From Alistipes sp. (lineage in GTDB: Bacteria > Bacteroidota > Bacteroidia > Bacteroidales > Rikenellaceae): DNA of 15,664 nt. Positions 6,755 to 14,051 of this stretch are shown in pieces. The stretch's first letter is position 1. Each line of letters opens with the position of its first letter. A model generated the notes under the pieces. The model worked only from the letters and a program-made list of their open reading frames with translations. It was not told where the DNA came from and did not search any database. A program made the translations under genes and the position numbers. The stretch covers positions 1 through 15,664 of the forward strand of contig JAQUZZ010000006.1 in assembly GCA_028691095.1 (NCBI GenBank), written 5' to 3'.

Positions 6755-7762
6755 ATGACCTATGAAATCAACGGAGCATCGCGTTGCGCGGTGATCGGAC
6801 ACGGCAGTTGGGCTACGGCCTTGGTCAAGATCCTCTCCGAGAACGAGTCCGAAGTCGGATGGTATATCCGCAACCCCGAAGTACTCGATCATCTGCTTCA
6901 TCATCAACGCAATCCCCGTTATCTGCGCGATGTACGCTTCGACACCTCGCGGCTGCGGATGTCTAACGATCTGAACGATGTGGTGCACCATGCCGATATT
7001 TTGGTCTTTGCCACACCCTCGGTCTACCTGAAATCTTCGCTCTCCGGCCTGCACGAATCGCTCTCCGACAAATTCATCGTCTCGGCCATCAAAGGCATTG
7101 TCCCTGAAGAGCTGATTACCATTGCCGAGTACTTCAATCGCCACTACGCGGTTCCCTTCGACCAGATCGGCATCGTCTCCGGCCCCTGTCATGCCGAAGA
7201 GGTCGCCCTCGAACGCCTCTCCTACCTGACGGTTGTCAGCAAAGAGTTGCAGAACGCCCAGATCTTGGGACGAAAGATCCACACCGACTACATCAACGTC
7301 ACCCACTCGACCGACATCTACGGCATAGAATATGCTTCGGGACTCAAAAACATCTATGCGTTGGCCGTCGGCATTGCCGTGGGGGTGGGCTATGGCGACA
7401 ATTTTTTGGCAGTACTCATCTCCAACGGAGCGATGGAGCTATCGCGGTTTCTGGAACAGACCTATCCTTCGGCACGCAACACCTTTGCCTCGGCCTACTT
7501 GGGGGATCTGCTGGTTACCTCCTACTCCCAATTCAGCCGCAATCGTCGTTTCGGTGTGATGATCGGCAAAGGCTACTCGGTGCATGCCGCACAGATGGAG
7601 CTGAGTATGGTGGCCGAAGGGTATTATGCCTCGGAGTGTGTCATGCAGATCAACCGTCGCTATGAGGTCAATATGCCGATCGCCCGCGCCGTCCATGCCA
7701 TCCTCTACGAAGGAGCTTCGCCCGCCTCCGCGCTGGAGACCCTCACCAAAGAGCTGATCTAA
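6755..7762 (+). CDS. gpsA: NAD(P)-dependent glycerol-3-phosphate dehydrogenase
   Basis: Reduces dihydroxyacetone phosphate to sn-glycerol-3-phosphate, the backbone precursor of membrane phospholipids, in the cytoplasm. It is 335 aa, the normal length. The N-terminal Rossmann domain has the GHGSWATAL nucleotide-binding loop (15-23). SGPCHAEEVA (142-151) follows. The C-terminal domain has the catalytic lysine in SGLKN (Lys198) and GDLLVTS...SRNRRFG (250-268). Start is ATG at 6755, matching family N-termini. It is divergent from purH and is followed after 90 bp by pgi on the same strand. No promoter-like box was found before pgi, so gpsA-pgi co-transcription is likely. Confidence 0.97.
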   Translation: MTYEINGASRCAVIGHGSWATALVKILSENESEVGWYIRNPEVLDHLLHHQRNPRYLRDVRFDTSRLRMSNDLNDVVHHADILVFATPSVYLKSSLSGLHESLSDKFIVSAIKGIVPEELITIAEYFNRHYAVPFDQIGIVSGPCHAEEVALERLSYLTVVSKELQNAQILGRKIHTDYINVTHSTDIYGIEYASGLKNIYALAVGIAVGVGYGDNFLAVLISNGAMELSRFLEQTYPSARNTFASAYLGDLLVTSYSQFSRNRRFGVMIGKGYSVHAAQMELSMVAEGYYASECVMQINRRYEVNMPIARAVHAILYEGASPASALETLTKELI

Positions 7763-7781
7763 CCGCTCCTTTGAGTCACGA

Positions 7782-7802
7782 AGCGAAGAGGATCTCTTCG
7801 CT
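7782..7802. promoter_or_regulatory. palindromic hairpin in the gpsA-pgi spacer
   Basis: AGCGAAGAG (7782-7790) pairs perfectly with CTCTTCGCT (7794-7802) around GAT. No U-run follows on the plus strand, so it is a poor terminator. It starts 20 nt after the gpsA stop and may mark an mRNA processing or stability element or a protein-binding palindrome. Confidence 0.55.
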
Positions 7803-7852
7803 CCTACACAACAACGTATATACTTATAATTCACTAAATCATAGATTGATTC

Positions 7853-9202
7853 ATGAAGAACATCATCCACATCACTACCGATCGGATCGAGGGTAGCGTG
7901 AGCGCAGCCGAACTGGCCGGACTCAAATCGGAAATCATGGCAGCCAATCGGATGCTGCACGAGGGTACAGGAAAAGGCAATGACTTTTTGGGATGGGTGA
8001 ACCTCCCCTCCGAGGTCACAGCCGCCGAGCTTCAGACGCTCAACGAATGCGCAGCACAACTATCTGGGAAGGCTCAGGTGATCGTCGTCATCGGCATCGG
8101 AGGCTCCTACCTGGGGTCAAAAGCGGTTTTGGAGGCGATGAACAATTCGTTCCAGTTGCTGCACAAGAGCCAGTCTCACCCCATCATCCTGTTCGCCGGA
8201 CAGAATATCAGCGAGGATTACCTCTACGAACTATTGGAGGCCGTCAAATCCTACTCCTTGGGCGTCGTGGTCATCTCCAAATCGGGAACCACCACCGAAC
8301 CCGCCGTTGCCTTCCGCATCTTCAAAGAGGAGATCGAGAAGCGTTACGGCAAAGCCGAAGCAGCCGGACGCATCGTAGCTGTTACCGATGCCAAACGCGG
8401 TGCACTCCGCACGCTGGCTTCGCAAGAGGGGTATGCCACCTTCGTCATTCCCGACAACGTGGGAGGACGCTACTCGGTATTGACACCGGTTGGACTGCTG
8501 CCCTTGTCGGCCGCGGGAGTCAACATCAACGAGTTGGTACGCGGAGCACAGGATATGGCACGCGCCACCGCTCCCGAGGTTCCCTTTGAGGAGAACCCCG
8601 CTGCACAATATGCTGCCGCCCGCACTGCACTCTATCGCAAAGGCTTCAAGATCGAGATCCTGGCCAGCTATGATCCCAAATTGCTCTACGTGTCCGAGTG
8701 GTGGAAGCAACTCTACGGCGAGAGCGAAGGCAAAGAGGGCAAAGGGCTCTTCCCCGCCAGCGTCACTCTGACGGCCGACCTCCATTCGATGGGACAATAC
8801 ATCCAACAGGGCGAACGCACCCTCATCGAGACGGTCATCAGCATCAATACCCCCAAACACAAGGTGGTCATCGACTCCGATGCCGCCAACCTGGACGGAC
8901 TGAACTACCTGTCCGGCAAACGAATCAGCGAAGTGAACCTGATGGCCGAGATGGGCACCATGTTGGCGCACGTCGACGGAGGAGTTCCCAACATCCGCAT
9001 CGAGCTGCCCGAACTGAACGAATACTACTTGGGTGCACTGCTCTACTTCTTCGAGAAGGCTTGCGGCATCAGTGGCTATGCCCTGGGAGTCAATCCGTTC
9101 GACCAACCGGGTGTGGAGGCCTACAAGAAGAATATGTTTGCACTGCTGGGTAAACCCGGCTACGAGGAGCAGGGCGAAGCATTGCGCAAACGGTTGAAAT
9201 AA
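7853..9202 (+). CDS. pgi: glucose-6-phosphate isomerase
   Basis: Interconverts glucose-6-phosphate and fructose-6-phosphate in glycolysis and gluconeogenesis. At 449 aa it belongs to the short bacterial type (as in Geobacillus, about 450 aa) rather than the 550-aa E. coli type. Two SIS domains are present: GIGGSYLG (81-88) and the sugar-phosphate loop SKSGTTTE (142-149). The general acid/base residues are visible as Glu290 (YGESEG), His311 (DLHSMGQ) and Lys425 (GVEAYKKN). These fall at the positions known for the Geobacillus enzyme. Start is ATG at 7853. It follows gpsA by 90 bp and precedes fbaA by 224 bp, giving a plus-strand trio of sugar-phosphate enzymes. Confidence 0.97.
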   Translation: MKNIIHITTDRIEGSVSAAELAGLKSEIMAANRMLHEGTGKGNDFLGWVNLPSEVTAAELQTLNECAAQLSGKAQVIVVIGIGGSYLGSKAVLEAMNNSFQLLHKSQSHPIILFAGQNISEDYLYELLEAVKSYSLGVVVISKSGTTTEPAVAFRIFKEEIEKRYGKAEAAGRIVAVTDAKRGALRTLASQEGYATFVIPDNVGGRYSVLTPVGLLPLSAAGVNINELVRGAQDMARATAPEVPFEENPAAQYAAARTALYRKGFKIEILASYDPKLLYVSEWWKQLYGESEGKEGKGLFPASVTLTADLHSMGQYIQQGERTLIETVISINTPKHKVVIDSDAANLDGLNYLSGKRISEVNLMAEMGTMLAHVDGGVPNIRIELPELNEYYLGALLYFFEKACGISGYALGVNPFDQPGVEAYKKNMFALLGKPGYEEQGEALRKRLK

Positions 9203-9203
9203 G

Positions 9204-9300
9204 GTTCCAAAATTCCAAGATAAGGGCGACATCCTTAAATTTTTTACAAAATTCATCGGGAAACGCCGGAAAATCCTTAAATTTGGAACGCCTAACTTTG
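9204..9300 (+). promoter_or_regulatory. repeat-rich promoter region of fbaA
   Basis: Two matches to TAnnTTTG lie here: TAAATTTG (9278-9285) and TAACTTTG (9293-9300). The 12-mer ATCCTTAAATTT occurs at 9231-9242 and 9273-9284, 42 bp apart, the second overlapping the first box. GTTCCAAA (9204-9211) is the inverted partner of TTTGGAAC (9282-9289). No -33 TTTG at correct spacing was found. Transcription from here would give fbaA a leader of about 120 nt (9307-9426), in which I recognise no riboswitch. Confidence 0.5.
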
Positions 9301-9426
9301 CAAGAAGTGTCGAAGGTTGCATGAGCTACCCTCTGCCGATCGCTCACCATGGATCCGCAAGAGAGCGAAGCACTCTGCCTCTCCGCGCAAAACCGAAATG
9401 AACTTTTTACATAAAAATCCTTAATC

Positions 9427-10428
9427 ATGGTTAACTACAAAGAACTGGGTCTGGTGAACACTCGCGAGATGTTCAAAAAGGCCGTGGACGGCAAATACGC
9501 CATCGCCGCTTTCAACTTCAACAATATGGAGCAGTTGCAGGCTATTATTCAGGCTACCGTAGAGGCAAAATCTCCGGTGATCCTGCAAGTCTCCAGCGGC
9601 GCTCGTAAATATGCCAACCAAACCCTGCTGCGTTATATGGCTCAGGGAGCCGTAGAGTATGCCAAAGAGTTGGGTTGCGCTCATCCGCAAATCGTACTCC
9701 ATCTCGACCACGGCGACTCTTTCGAGTTGTGCAAATCGTGTATCGACATGGGCTTCTCGTCGGTGATGATCGACGGATCGCACTTCCCCTATGAGGAGAA
9801 CATCGCTCTGACCAAGAAGGTCGTAGAGTATGCCCATCAATTCGACGTTACCGTAGAGGGCGAGTTGGGCGTATTGGCCGGCATCGAAGATGACGTGAAG
9901 GCCGAGCATCACACCTATACCCAACCCGAAGAGGTCATCGACTTCGTATCGCGCACCGGTGTGGATTCATTGGCAATCTCGATCGGAACTTCTCACGGAG
10001 CCAACAAATTTACGCCCGAGCAGTGCACCCGCGATGCCAACGGCATCCTCGTTCCGCCCCCCTTGCGTTTCGACATCCTCAAAGAGATCGAGAAACAGAT
10101 CCCCGGATTCCCCATCGTACTGCACGGTTCCTCTTCCGTACCTCAGGATCTGGTTGCAATCATCAACAAATACGGCGGAGCATTGAAAGATGCCATCGGA
10201 ATTCCCGAAGATCAGTTGCGTCAGGCAGCTACCTCGGCTGTATGCAAGATCAACATCGACTCCGACGGTCGTTTGGCAATGACCGCTGCCGTTCGTGAGG
10301 TAATGGCTACCAAACCCGCTGAGTTCGACCCGCGTAAATACTTGGGCCCCGCTCGCGACCGTTTGAAAGAGCTTTACAAACACAAATTGATCAACGTATT
10401 GGGTTCGGCTGGTAAAGCTGAGTGCTAA
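9427..10428 (+). CDS. fbaA: class II fructose-1,6-bisphosphate aldolase
   Basis: Zinc-dependent aldolase that splits fructose-1,6-bisphosphate into dihydroxyacetone phosphate and glyceraldehyde-3-phosphate, and runs in reverse for gluconeogenesis. It is 333 aa, the length of the Bacteroidales enzyme. Visible active-site signatures are LHLDHGDS (91-98, with Zn ligand His95 and Asp94), VEGELG (143-148), SIGTSHG (185-191, His190) and VLHGSSSV (231-238, His233). Start is ATG at 9427. Codons favour C- or T-ending forms, as expected for a highly expressed gene. It has its own candidate promoter and is closed by a strong terminator. The symbol could equally be given as fba. Confidence 0.96.
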   Translation: MVNYKELGLVNTREMFKKAVDGKYAIAAFNFNNMEQLQAIIQATVEAKSPVILQVSSGARKYANQTLLRYMAQGAVEYAKELGCAHPQIVLHLDHGDSFELCKSCIDMGFSSVMIDGSHFPYEENIALTKKVVEYAHQFDVTVEGELGVLAGIEDDVKAEHHTYTQPEEVIDFVSRTGVDSLAISIGTSHGANKFTPEQCTRDANGILVPPPLRFDILKEIEKQIPGFPIVLHGSSSVPQDLVAIINKYGGALKDAIGIPEDQLRQAATSAVCKINIDSDGRLAMTAAVREVMATKPAEFDPRKYLGPARDRLKELYKHKLINVLGSAGKAEC

Positions 10429-10446
10429 TCGTTCTTCCATCTTTAC

Positions 10447-10483
10447 ACAAAGAGCCTGATCCGCTATGGATCAGGCTCTTTGT
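10447..10483. terminator. bidirectional intrinsic terminator of fbaA and the glycosyltransferase
   Basis: ACAAAGAGCCTGATCC (10447-10462) pairs perfectly with GGATCAGGCTCTTTGT (10468-10483) around a GCTAT loop: a 16-bp stem 18 nt after the fbaA stop. The end CTCTTTGTTATT gives a modest U-rich tail in the plus direction. The two flanking genes converge, so it can serve both. The remaining spacer (10484-10588) shows nothing recognisable. Confidence 0.85.
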
Positions 10484-10588
10484 TATTCATAGGATCTAAC
10501 ACATCGGCATCAGCCAAGGAGCTGAGGAGGTCATGTGGCACTCACCCCAAGGAAGCTGCAACATCCCTTGACACGGCATCCCAAGCCT

Positions 10589-11482
10589 CTATCTATTGGC
10601 GCCTGCCCCGCGCAAAGCCTGGTATTCGTGCCCGATCAGATGGCGAATCATCCGCAAACGAGATCGAAGCGTCCGATAGGGAAGATAGCTCTCCCGCACA
10701 AAGGCAAGCTCCTTCTTGGGTAGCGCCGTACGCAGGGCATTCCGATAGAATTTATACGCATTATAGGCCTCTGCTCGGCGGATCTCCTGCGCAGAGAGGG
10801 GAATCGATTGCATCGGCAAGCGAGCGCCCCATTTTTGCTGAAAAAGCCGTGTATTGCGAAACCATGCGGCATCATGTCGCCCCTCCGATTTATGCGCCAC
10901 GACAATCTCATGATCAATGTAGTTGCAATACGATTGTGCCACCTGCAAAGAGAAATCCAGATCGTAGAGACTGAATCCTCTAAATCGCTGCTCATCGAAT
11001 CGGAATTGCTGCCAGACCCGCTTGCGAACAAACATACACAACCCATCCACCTGCACAACGCGCGAGAAGGACGTGCGACCACTCCGTTGCATATAATACT
11101 TCATTCCACAGGGCGAGTGCTGTCTGAGACTTCCCATCTCATACCGCACAATGCCCCCCACTCTGGAGGGGGTTTGCGTCTTAAGCTGTGAACCCAGAAA
11201 ACCCACCACTCCAGCCTCAGGATGCTTCTGAAAAAAGGTGCGAATCAACACGTCCCACGCCTTGGTACAGAAACGTAAATCCTCATGCAAAAAGCAGAGA
11301 ATCTCCCCTCGTGCCCGCTCGGCATACGCATTATAGACCCGACATAAACCCCAACGCCTTTCTCGGTTATCATGCACCAAGATCTCTACCCTCTCACCGG
11401 CACTTTGTTGTAGGTTCGAGACCACCCGACTTGCTTGGTCTGGGTTGACCGAACACACAATACAAGTTATCACAGGATTCAT
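10589..11482 (-). CDS. glycosyltransferase family 2-like protein (StrF type)
   Basis: Predicted cytoplasmic GT-A fold glycosyltransferase, 297 aa, without membrane segments. It resembles the StrF-type domain (Pfam Glyco_tranf_2_5). Evidence is the opening VITCIVCSVN (4-13), GLCRVYNAYAERARGEILCF (45-64), HEDL (66-69, the likely metal and sugar-nucleotide motif), VDGLCMFVRKRVW (145-157) and GFSLYDLDFSLQV (169-181), the family's F-x-YD-x-D block. The arginine-rich C-terminal 50 residues may contact membrane or acceptor. Donor, acceptor and pathway cannot be told; no other glycan gene is beside it. Start is ATG at 11482, with the AGCAC palindrome of repeat copy C ending 3 nt upstream in the transcript. 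It is probably a single-gene unit with a leader of about 320 nt. Confidence 0.85.
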   Translation of the reverse strand: MNPVITCIVCSVNPDQASRVVSNLQQSAGERVEILVHDNRERRWGLCRVYNAYAERARGEILCFLHEDLRFCTKAWDVLIRTFFQKHPEAGVVGFLGSQLKTQTPSRVGGIVRYEMGSLRQHSPCGMKYYMQRSGRTSFSRVVQVDGLCMFVRKRVWQQFRFDEQRFRGFSLYDLDFSLQVAQSYCNYIDHEIVVAHKSEGRHDAAWFRNTRLFQQKWGARLPMQSIPLSAQEIRRAEAYNAYKFYRNALRTALPKKELAFVRESYLPYRTLRSRLRMIRHLIGHEYQALRGAGANR

Positions 11483-11484
11483 TG

Positions 11485-11570
11485 AAGCACAGTGTGCTAT
11501 TTATTATCAATTAAAAAATCTATATCTCAACTATATACCGTGACTGGAGAGCTAATCATTCTTTGGGGTC
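11485..11570 (+). repeat. dispersed intergenic repeat, copy C (diverged)
   Basis: Begins AAGCAC-AGT-GTGCTATTTAT (perfect palindrome 11486-11498) and ends AATCATTCTTTGGGGTC, like copy A, which ends AATCATTCTGTGGGGTC. The centre is diverged and AT-rich but keeps a TATATC and a CCGTGAC block. Total length is 86 bp against 89 and about 88 for A and B. It lies immediately upstream of the glycosyltransferase start, in opposite orientation to the gene. Confidence 0.75.
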
Positions 11571-11609
11571 ACTTCCCATTCATTTCTTTGGAAACCAACG
11601 GCTCTCACC

Positions 11610-11640
11610 TCTCCTAACTTCTCTCTTACGGTTAGGGAGA
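11610..11640. promoter_or_regulatory. imperfect hairpin downstream of repeat copy C
   Basis: CCTAAC (11613-11618) pairs with GTTAGG (11631-11636). A further 3 bp (TCT with AGA) form past a bulged G. Its minus-strand flank GGAGAGGTGAG resembles the flank of the 3600-3630 hairpin (GGGAGAGGTGAG), which suggests a shared dispersed palindrome. Confidence 0.45.
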
Positions 11641-11806
11641 AGTCGCTTTGAAGATTTTCGACCTCGCATTCTTCTTTCCTCCGTTTATCAACAAGCGAAA
11701 CGAAGAATTGATCCTTTTCCACCATCATGTATCCCTGAATTGCAGCATCAAATTAAGGCACACACATTGCACAATAGAGGAGGTATGTGACAGCGACTTT
11801 CAAATA

Positions 11807-11838
11807 TAAAGATATAAAAACCTCCGGATTTTTACAAA
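11807..11838 (-). promoter_or_regulatory. candidate promoter for the glycosyltransferase
   Basis: On the minus strand TTTG (11838-11835) is followed after exactly 20 bases by TATCTTTA (11814-11807). This is a near-perfect Bacteroidota -33/-7 pair with one base off in the -7 box. An exact TATATTTG also overlaps at 11808-11801, at a less ideal spacing of 26. Transcription would start near 11800, giving a leader of about 320 nt that includes repeat copy C. Confidence 0.55.
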
Positions 11839-12088
11839 CTCCGAGCCGATTTTTCCTCTTATGCGCCGGATTTACAAAAAGCCGAATTGGGTCTAACGTG
11901 AGTTTTACAGAGCTGGCGTAAGGGTTTCAAATAGATTACAAGGGTCTCAATTCCCGGCTTAAGGGTCAATCCTCGAAATACCGCAGCAGCTCCATCCCAA
12001 CGGTTATTGGGGAGGATAGTAGGGATGAGCAAAGGCTCAAGAGCCTTCCATTTTCTTGCCTTATGGAGGGAAACCTCCGTGCACAAAA
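11839..12088. other. non-coding stretch without a recognisable gene
   Basis: Between the glycosyltransferase promoter and the lipoprotein terminator I see no convincing gene. A 95-codon open frame (12146-11859, minus) runs through the terminator hairpin and resembles nothing known. An imperfect tandem pair starting CCGGATTT occurs at 11824 and 11866 (42-bp offset; each has ACAAA and AGCCGA). A short palindrome AAGGCTC-AA-GAGCCTT lies at 12032-12047. Confidence 0.5.
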
Positions 12089-12120
12089 AAAGAGGAGCGG
12101 AAAAATTTCCGCTCCTCTTT
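12089..12120 (-). terminator. intrinsic terminator of the lipoprotein gene
   Basis: AAAGAGGAGCGGAAA (12089-12103) pairs perfectly with TTTCCGCTCCTCTTT (12106-12120). On the minus strand the stem runs straight into a run of Ts (complement of A12085-12091), the classic rho-independent form. It lies 63 nt after the stop codon of the lipoprotein gene. Confidence 0.9.
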
Positions 12121-12129
12121 GATCTATAA

Positions 12130-12169
12130 AGGGGTTCTCCCCTCAATCTACAAAGGGATCAACCCTTTG
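12130..12169 (-). promoter_or_regulatory. two small hairpins in the lipoprotein 3' UTR
   Basis: CAAAGGG (12151-12157) pairs with CCCTTTG (12163-12169), and AGGGG (12130-12134) with CCCCT (12139-12143). With the terminator they form three stacked stems between stop codon and transcript end. They may shield the mRNA from 3' decay; this is inference. Confidence 0.55.
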
Positions 12170-12182
12170 CGATGACTCTGAA

Positions 12183-13865
12183 TTAGAGTGCCAAGAACTC
12201 GGTAGAACCGAAGATCTTCGAGAACTCTACGTCTTTCTGAGCCTGTGCTTTCTTCGAAGCATCTTTGGCGATCGAGCTCTTCAGGTTGGCAATAGCAGCC
12301 GAAGTGTCACCCTCACGCATTGCGATGATAGCTTTCAGGTAGTCAGCGTCAGCCGAATTCTCGTTAGCCAAGATCGATTTAGCTTTTGCCAAGTTACCGT
12401 TCAACACCTCAGCAACAGCCAAGTTGTAACCGTTCAAGGTCTTCGTAGCCTCAGCATAGTTACCCTCTGCCAAGTTCACCAAGCCCATGTTGGCTTTCGA
12501 ATCTGCGGTATTCAGCGCAGCGAAGTATTTCTGTGCAGCAGCATCGTCACCGTTCAACAGAGCCAAAACACCCAAGTTGTTGGTGATGGCAGCGTCTTTG
12601 CTCATTGCAGCAGCTTTGTCGATGGCAGTCTTAGCCTGAGCCAATTTACCCTCTTTAGCCAAGATCACACCTGCGTTGTTGTAACCGCGAACGCTGTTGT
12701 ATTTCTTAGCAGCAGCCTCATAAGCGGCCAATTTAGCATCGTTGTTGTCAACCAAGGTAGCAGCATACAGCATCTCCTCCTCGCTCAATACGTCGATGTT
12801 CGAAGCAGCAGCCTCTTTGATCTCGGCATCGGTACGACCCTCGATGTCTACGTCAGCAACCAATTTGGTACGACGCAACTGGGGCAGAATCTCTTTGGCC
12901 AGGATCTCGAATACAGAAGACATATTTTTGATCTCCTCGTGACGTTTTACCGGATTGTCATACTGAGCCAGTACCTGAAGAATCAGATCTTTGTCTTTGA
13001 TGTCCGAAGCAGCAACCAACTCTTTGAAGCCTTCCCAGTCCTCACCGTAAGCAGCGATATCGTATTTCGGATTTACGCTTGCCAAGGTTTTGCTGATAGC
13101 AGCCTGACCAGTTTCACTACGCTCTTTCGAGAGTTTGTCGTTGAATTGCAGCGGACCGTCAGGTGAAGCGTAACCTTTGGCGTATACGTTACCCAGCGTT
13201 GCGCGATCTTTGTCGGAGTACTCTTTTACGAAAGCCTCAAACTCTTTAACCTGCTCTTTGGTCAACTCGGCCGGACGAACGTTGGCACGGTTAATCATGT
13301 ACATGATGTCGGCGTTCTGCGAGATGGTCGTCACACGTTTGAAGTTATCGGGCATGATCGACAGGTAAGCTGCATAGTCAGCCATAGCCTGTACGGTGCT
13401 TACACCCTCTGCAACCGGAACAGCTGCAAAATCGGTAAACTCTTTGCGTTTTTTGCAACCTTTCGAGCATTTCGACTCGATACGCAATTCCAAAGTTGAC
13501 AATTTGGCACGTTCGTCATAAGGGAACGATACAGATTGTGTGTAAGAGCTACCTGTTTTGTAAGGAATTACAGTGTAGTTGTCTTTTACTTTCTCACCCT
13601 GCAAGTATTTGGGAGTACCGACGATTTCGCCACCCTCGAATACCAATACGGGAGTCACCTTCAGCACGGCTTTCTTGTTGAAATACTTCGCAGGAAAGTC
13701 CACTTTAACATCCGTAACAATGTTTTTACCCTTGAGGGTCAAAACAGCAGGCGTTGCGGAGACATTCACTCTGTCCACATTTTTCGCCATCTTCTTGTAG
13801 CAATTACAGCTTGCCAGCAGAATCACTAAAGACGCGAGCATGAAATTTTTAAACAAACTTTTCAT
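12183..13865 (-). CDS. outer-membrane lipoprotein with OmpA-like and TPR-like regions
   Basis: Predicted lipoprotein of 560 aa. The signal peptide MKSLFKNFMLASLVILLASC ends in a lipobox with Cys20 as the lipidated residue. Residues 25-150 look beta-rich, with a CSKGC pair at 132-136. Residues 185-285 resemble an OmpA C-terminal-like fold as found in Bacteroidales fimbria-associated proteins: a GYASPDGPLQFNDKLSKERS block (231-250) and later AYGEDWEGFKEL. Residues 358-555 are alanine-rich helical repeats of TPR type (NNAGVILAKEGKLAQA; NNLGVLALLNGDDAAA). Homologous lipoproteins are common in Bacteroidales outer membranes. The open frame reaches a TTG two codons upstream (13871), but ATG 13865 gives a standard signal peptide. 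Promoter, A-rich leader and strong terminator suggest high expression from a single-gene unit. The exact role is unknown. Confidence 0.88.
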   Translation of the reverse strand: MKSLFKNFMLASLVILLASCNCYKKMAKNVDRVNVSATPAVLTLKGKNIVTDVKVDFPAKYFNKKAVLKVTPVLVFEGGEIVGTPKYLQGEKVKDNYTVIPYKTGSSYTQSVSFPYDERAKLSTLELRIESKCSKGCKKRKEFTDFAAVPVAEGVSTVQAMADYAAYLSIMPDNFKRVTTISQNADIMYMINRANVRPAELTKEQVKEFEAFVKEYSDKDRATLGNVYAKGYASPDGPLQFNDKLSKERSETGQAAISKTLASVNPKYDIAAYGEDWEGFKELVAASDIKDKDLILQVLAQYDNPVKRHEEIKNMSSVFEILAKEILPQLRRTKLVADVDIEGRTDAEIKEAAASNIDVLSEEEMLYAATLVDNNDAKLAAYEAAAKKYNSVRGYNNAGVILAKEGKLAQAKTAIDKAAAMSKDAAITNNLGVLALLNGDDAAAQKYFAALNTADSKANMGLVNLAEGNYAEATKTLNGYNLAVAEVLNGNLAKAKSILANENSADADYLKAIIAMREGDTSAAIANLKSSIAKDASKKAQAQKDVEFSKIFGSTEFLAL

Positions 13866-13943
13866 AATCAAGACTTTAAAGAAAGTTAATTAATTTATTT
13901 TGAATTTTAATCTATTCACTCTCAGTAGCATAGTTCGCTGCCA

Positions 13944-13977
13944 CAAAAGTAGAAATATATTTTAAATTCCAATCAAA
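13944..13977 (-). promoter_or_regulatory. promoter of the lipoprotein gene
   Basis: Minus strand TTTG (13977-13974) and TACTTTTG (13951-13944, exact TAnnTTTG) are spaced 22 bases, one over the usual range. The start would lie near 13937, giving a G-poor, A/T-rich leader of about 70 nt, a pattern typical of well-translated Bacteroidota mRNAs. The -33 box is the edge of an all-A:T palindrome (13974-13995). Confidence 0.65.
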
Positions 13978-14051
13978 AAAAAACTATTTTTTTTGACCTC
14001 TTCTATTTCAACGTTTTAGATGGCTAAGAACCGTACTATTCAGATGTTGAA

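Noticed and set aside
12032..12047. AAGGCTC-AA-GAGCCTT as a terminator
   Set aside because: The loop is only 2 nt, no gene needs a terminator in the T-rich plus direction, and on the minus strand there is no U-tail.
11859..12146. 95-codon minus-strand open frame
   Set aside because: It runs across the strong terminator hairpin at 12089-12120 and has no recognisable domain. Its upstream part is the 3' UTR of the lipoprotein gene.
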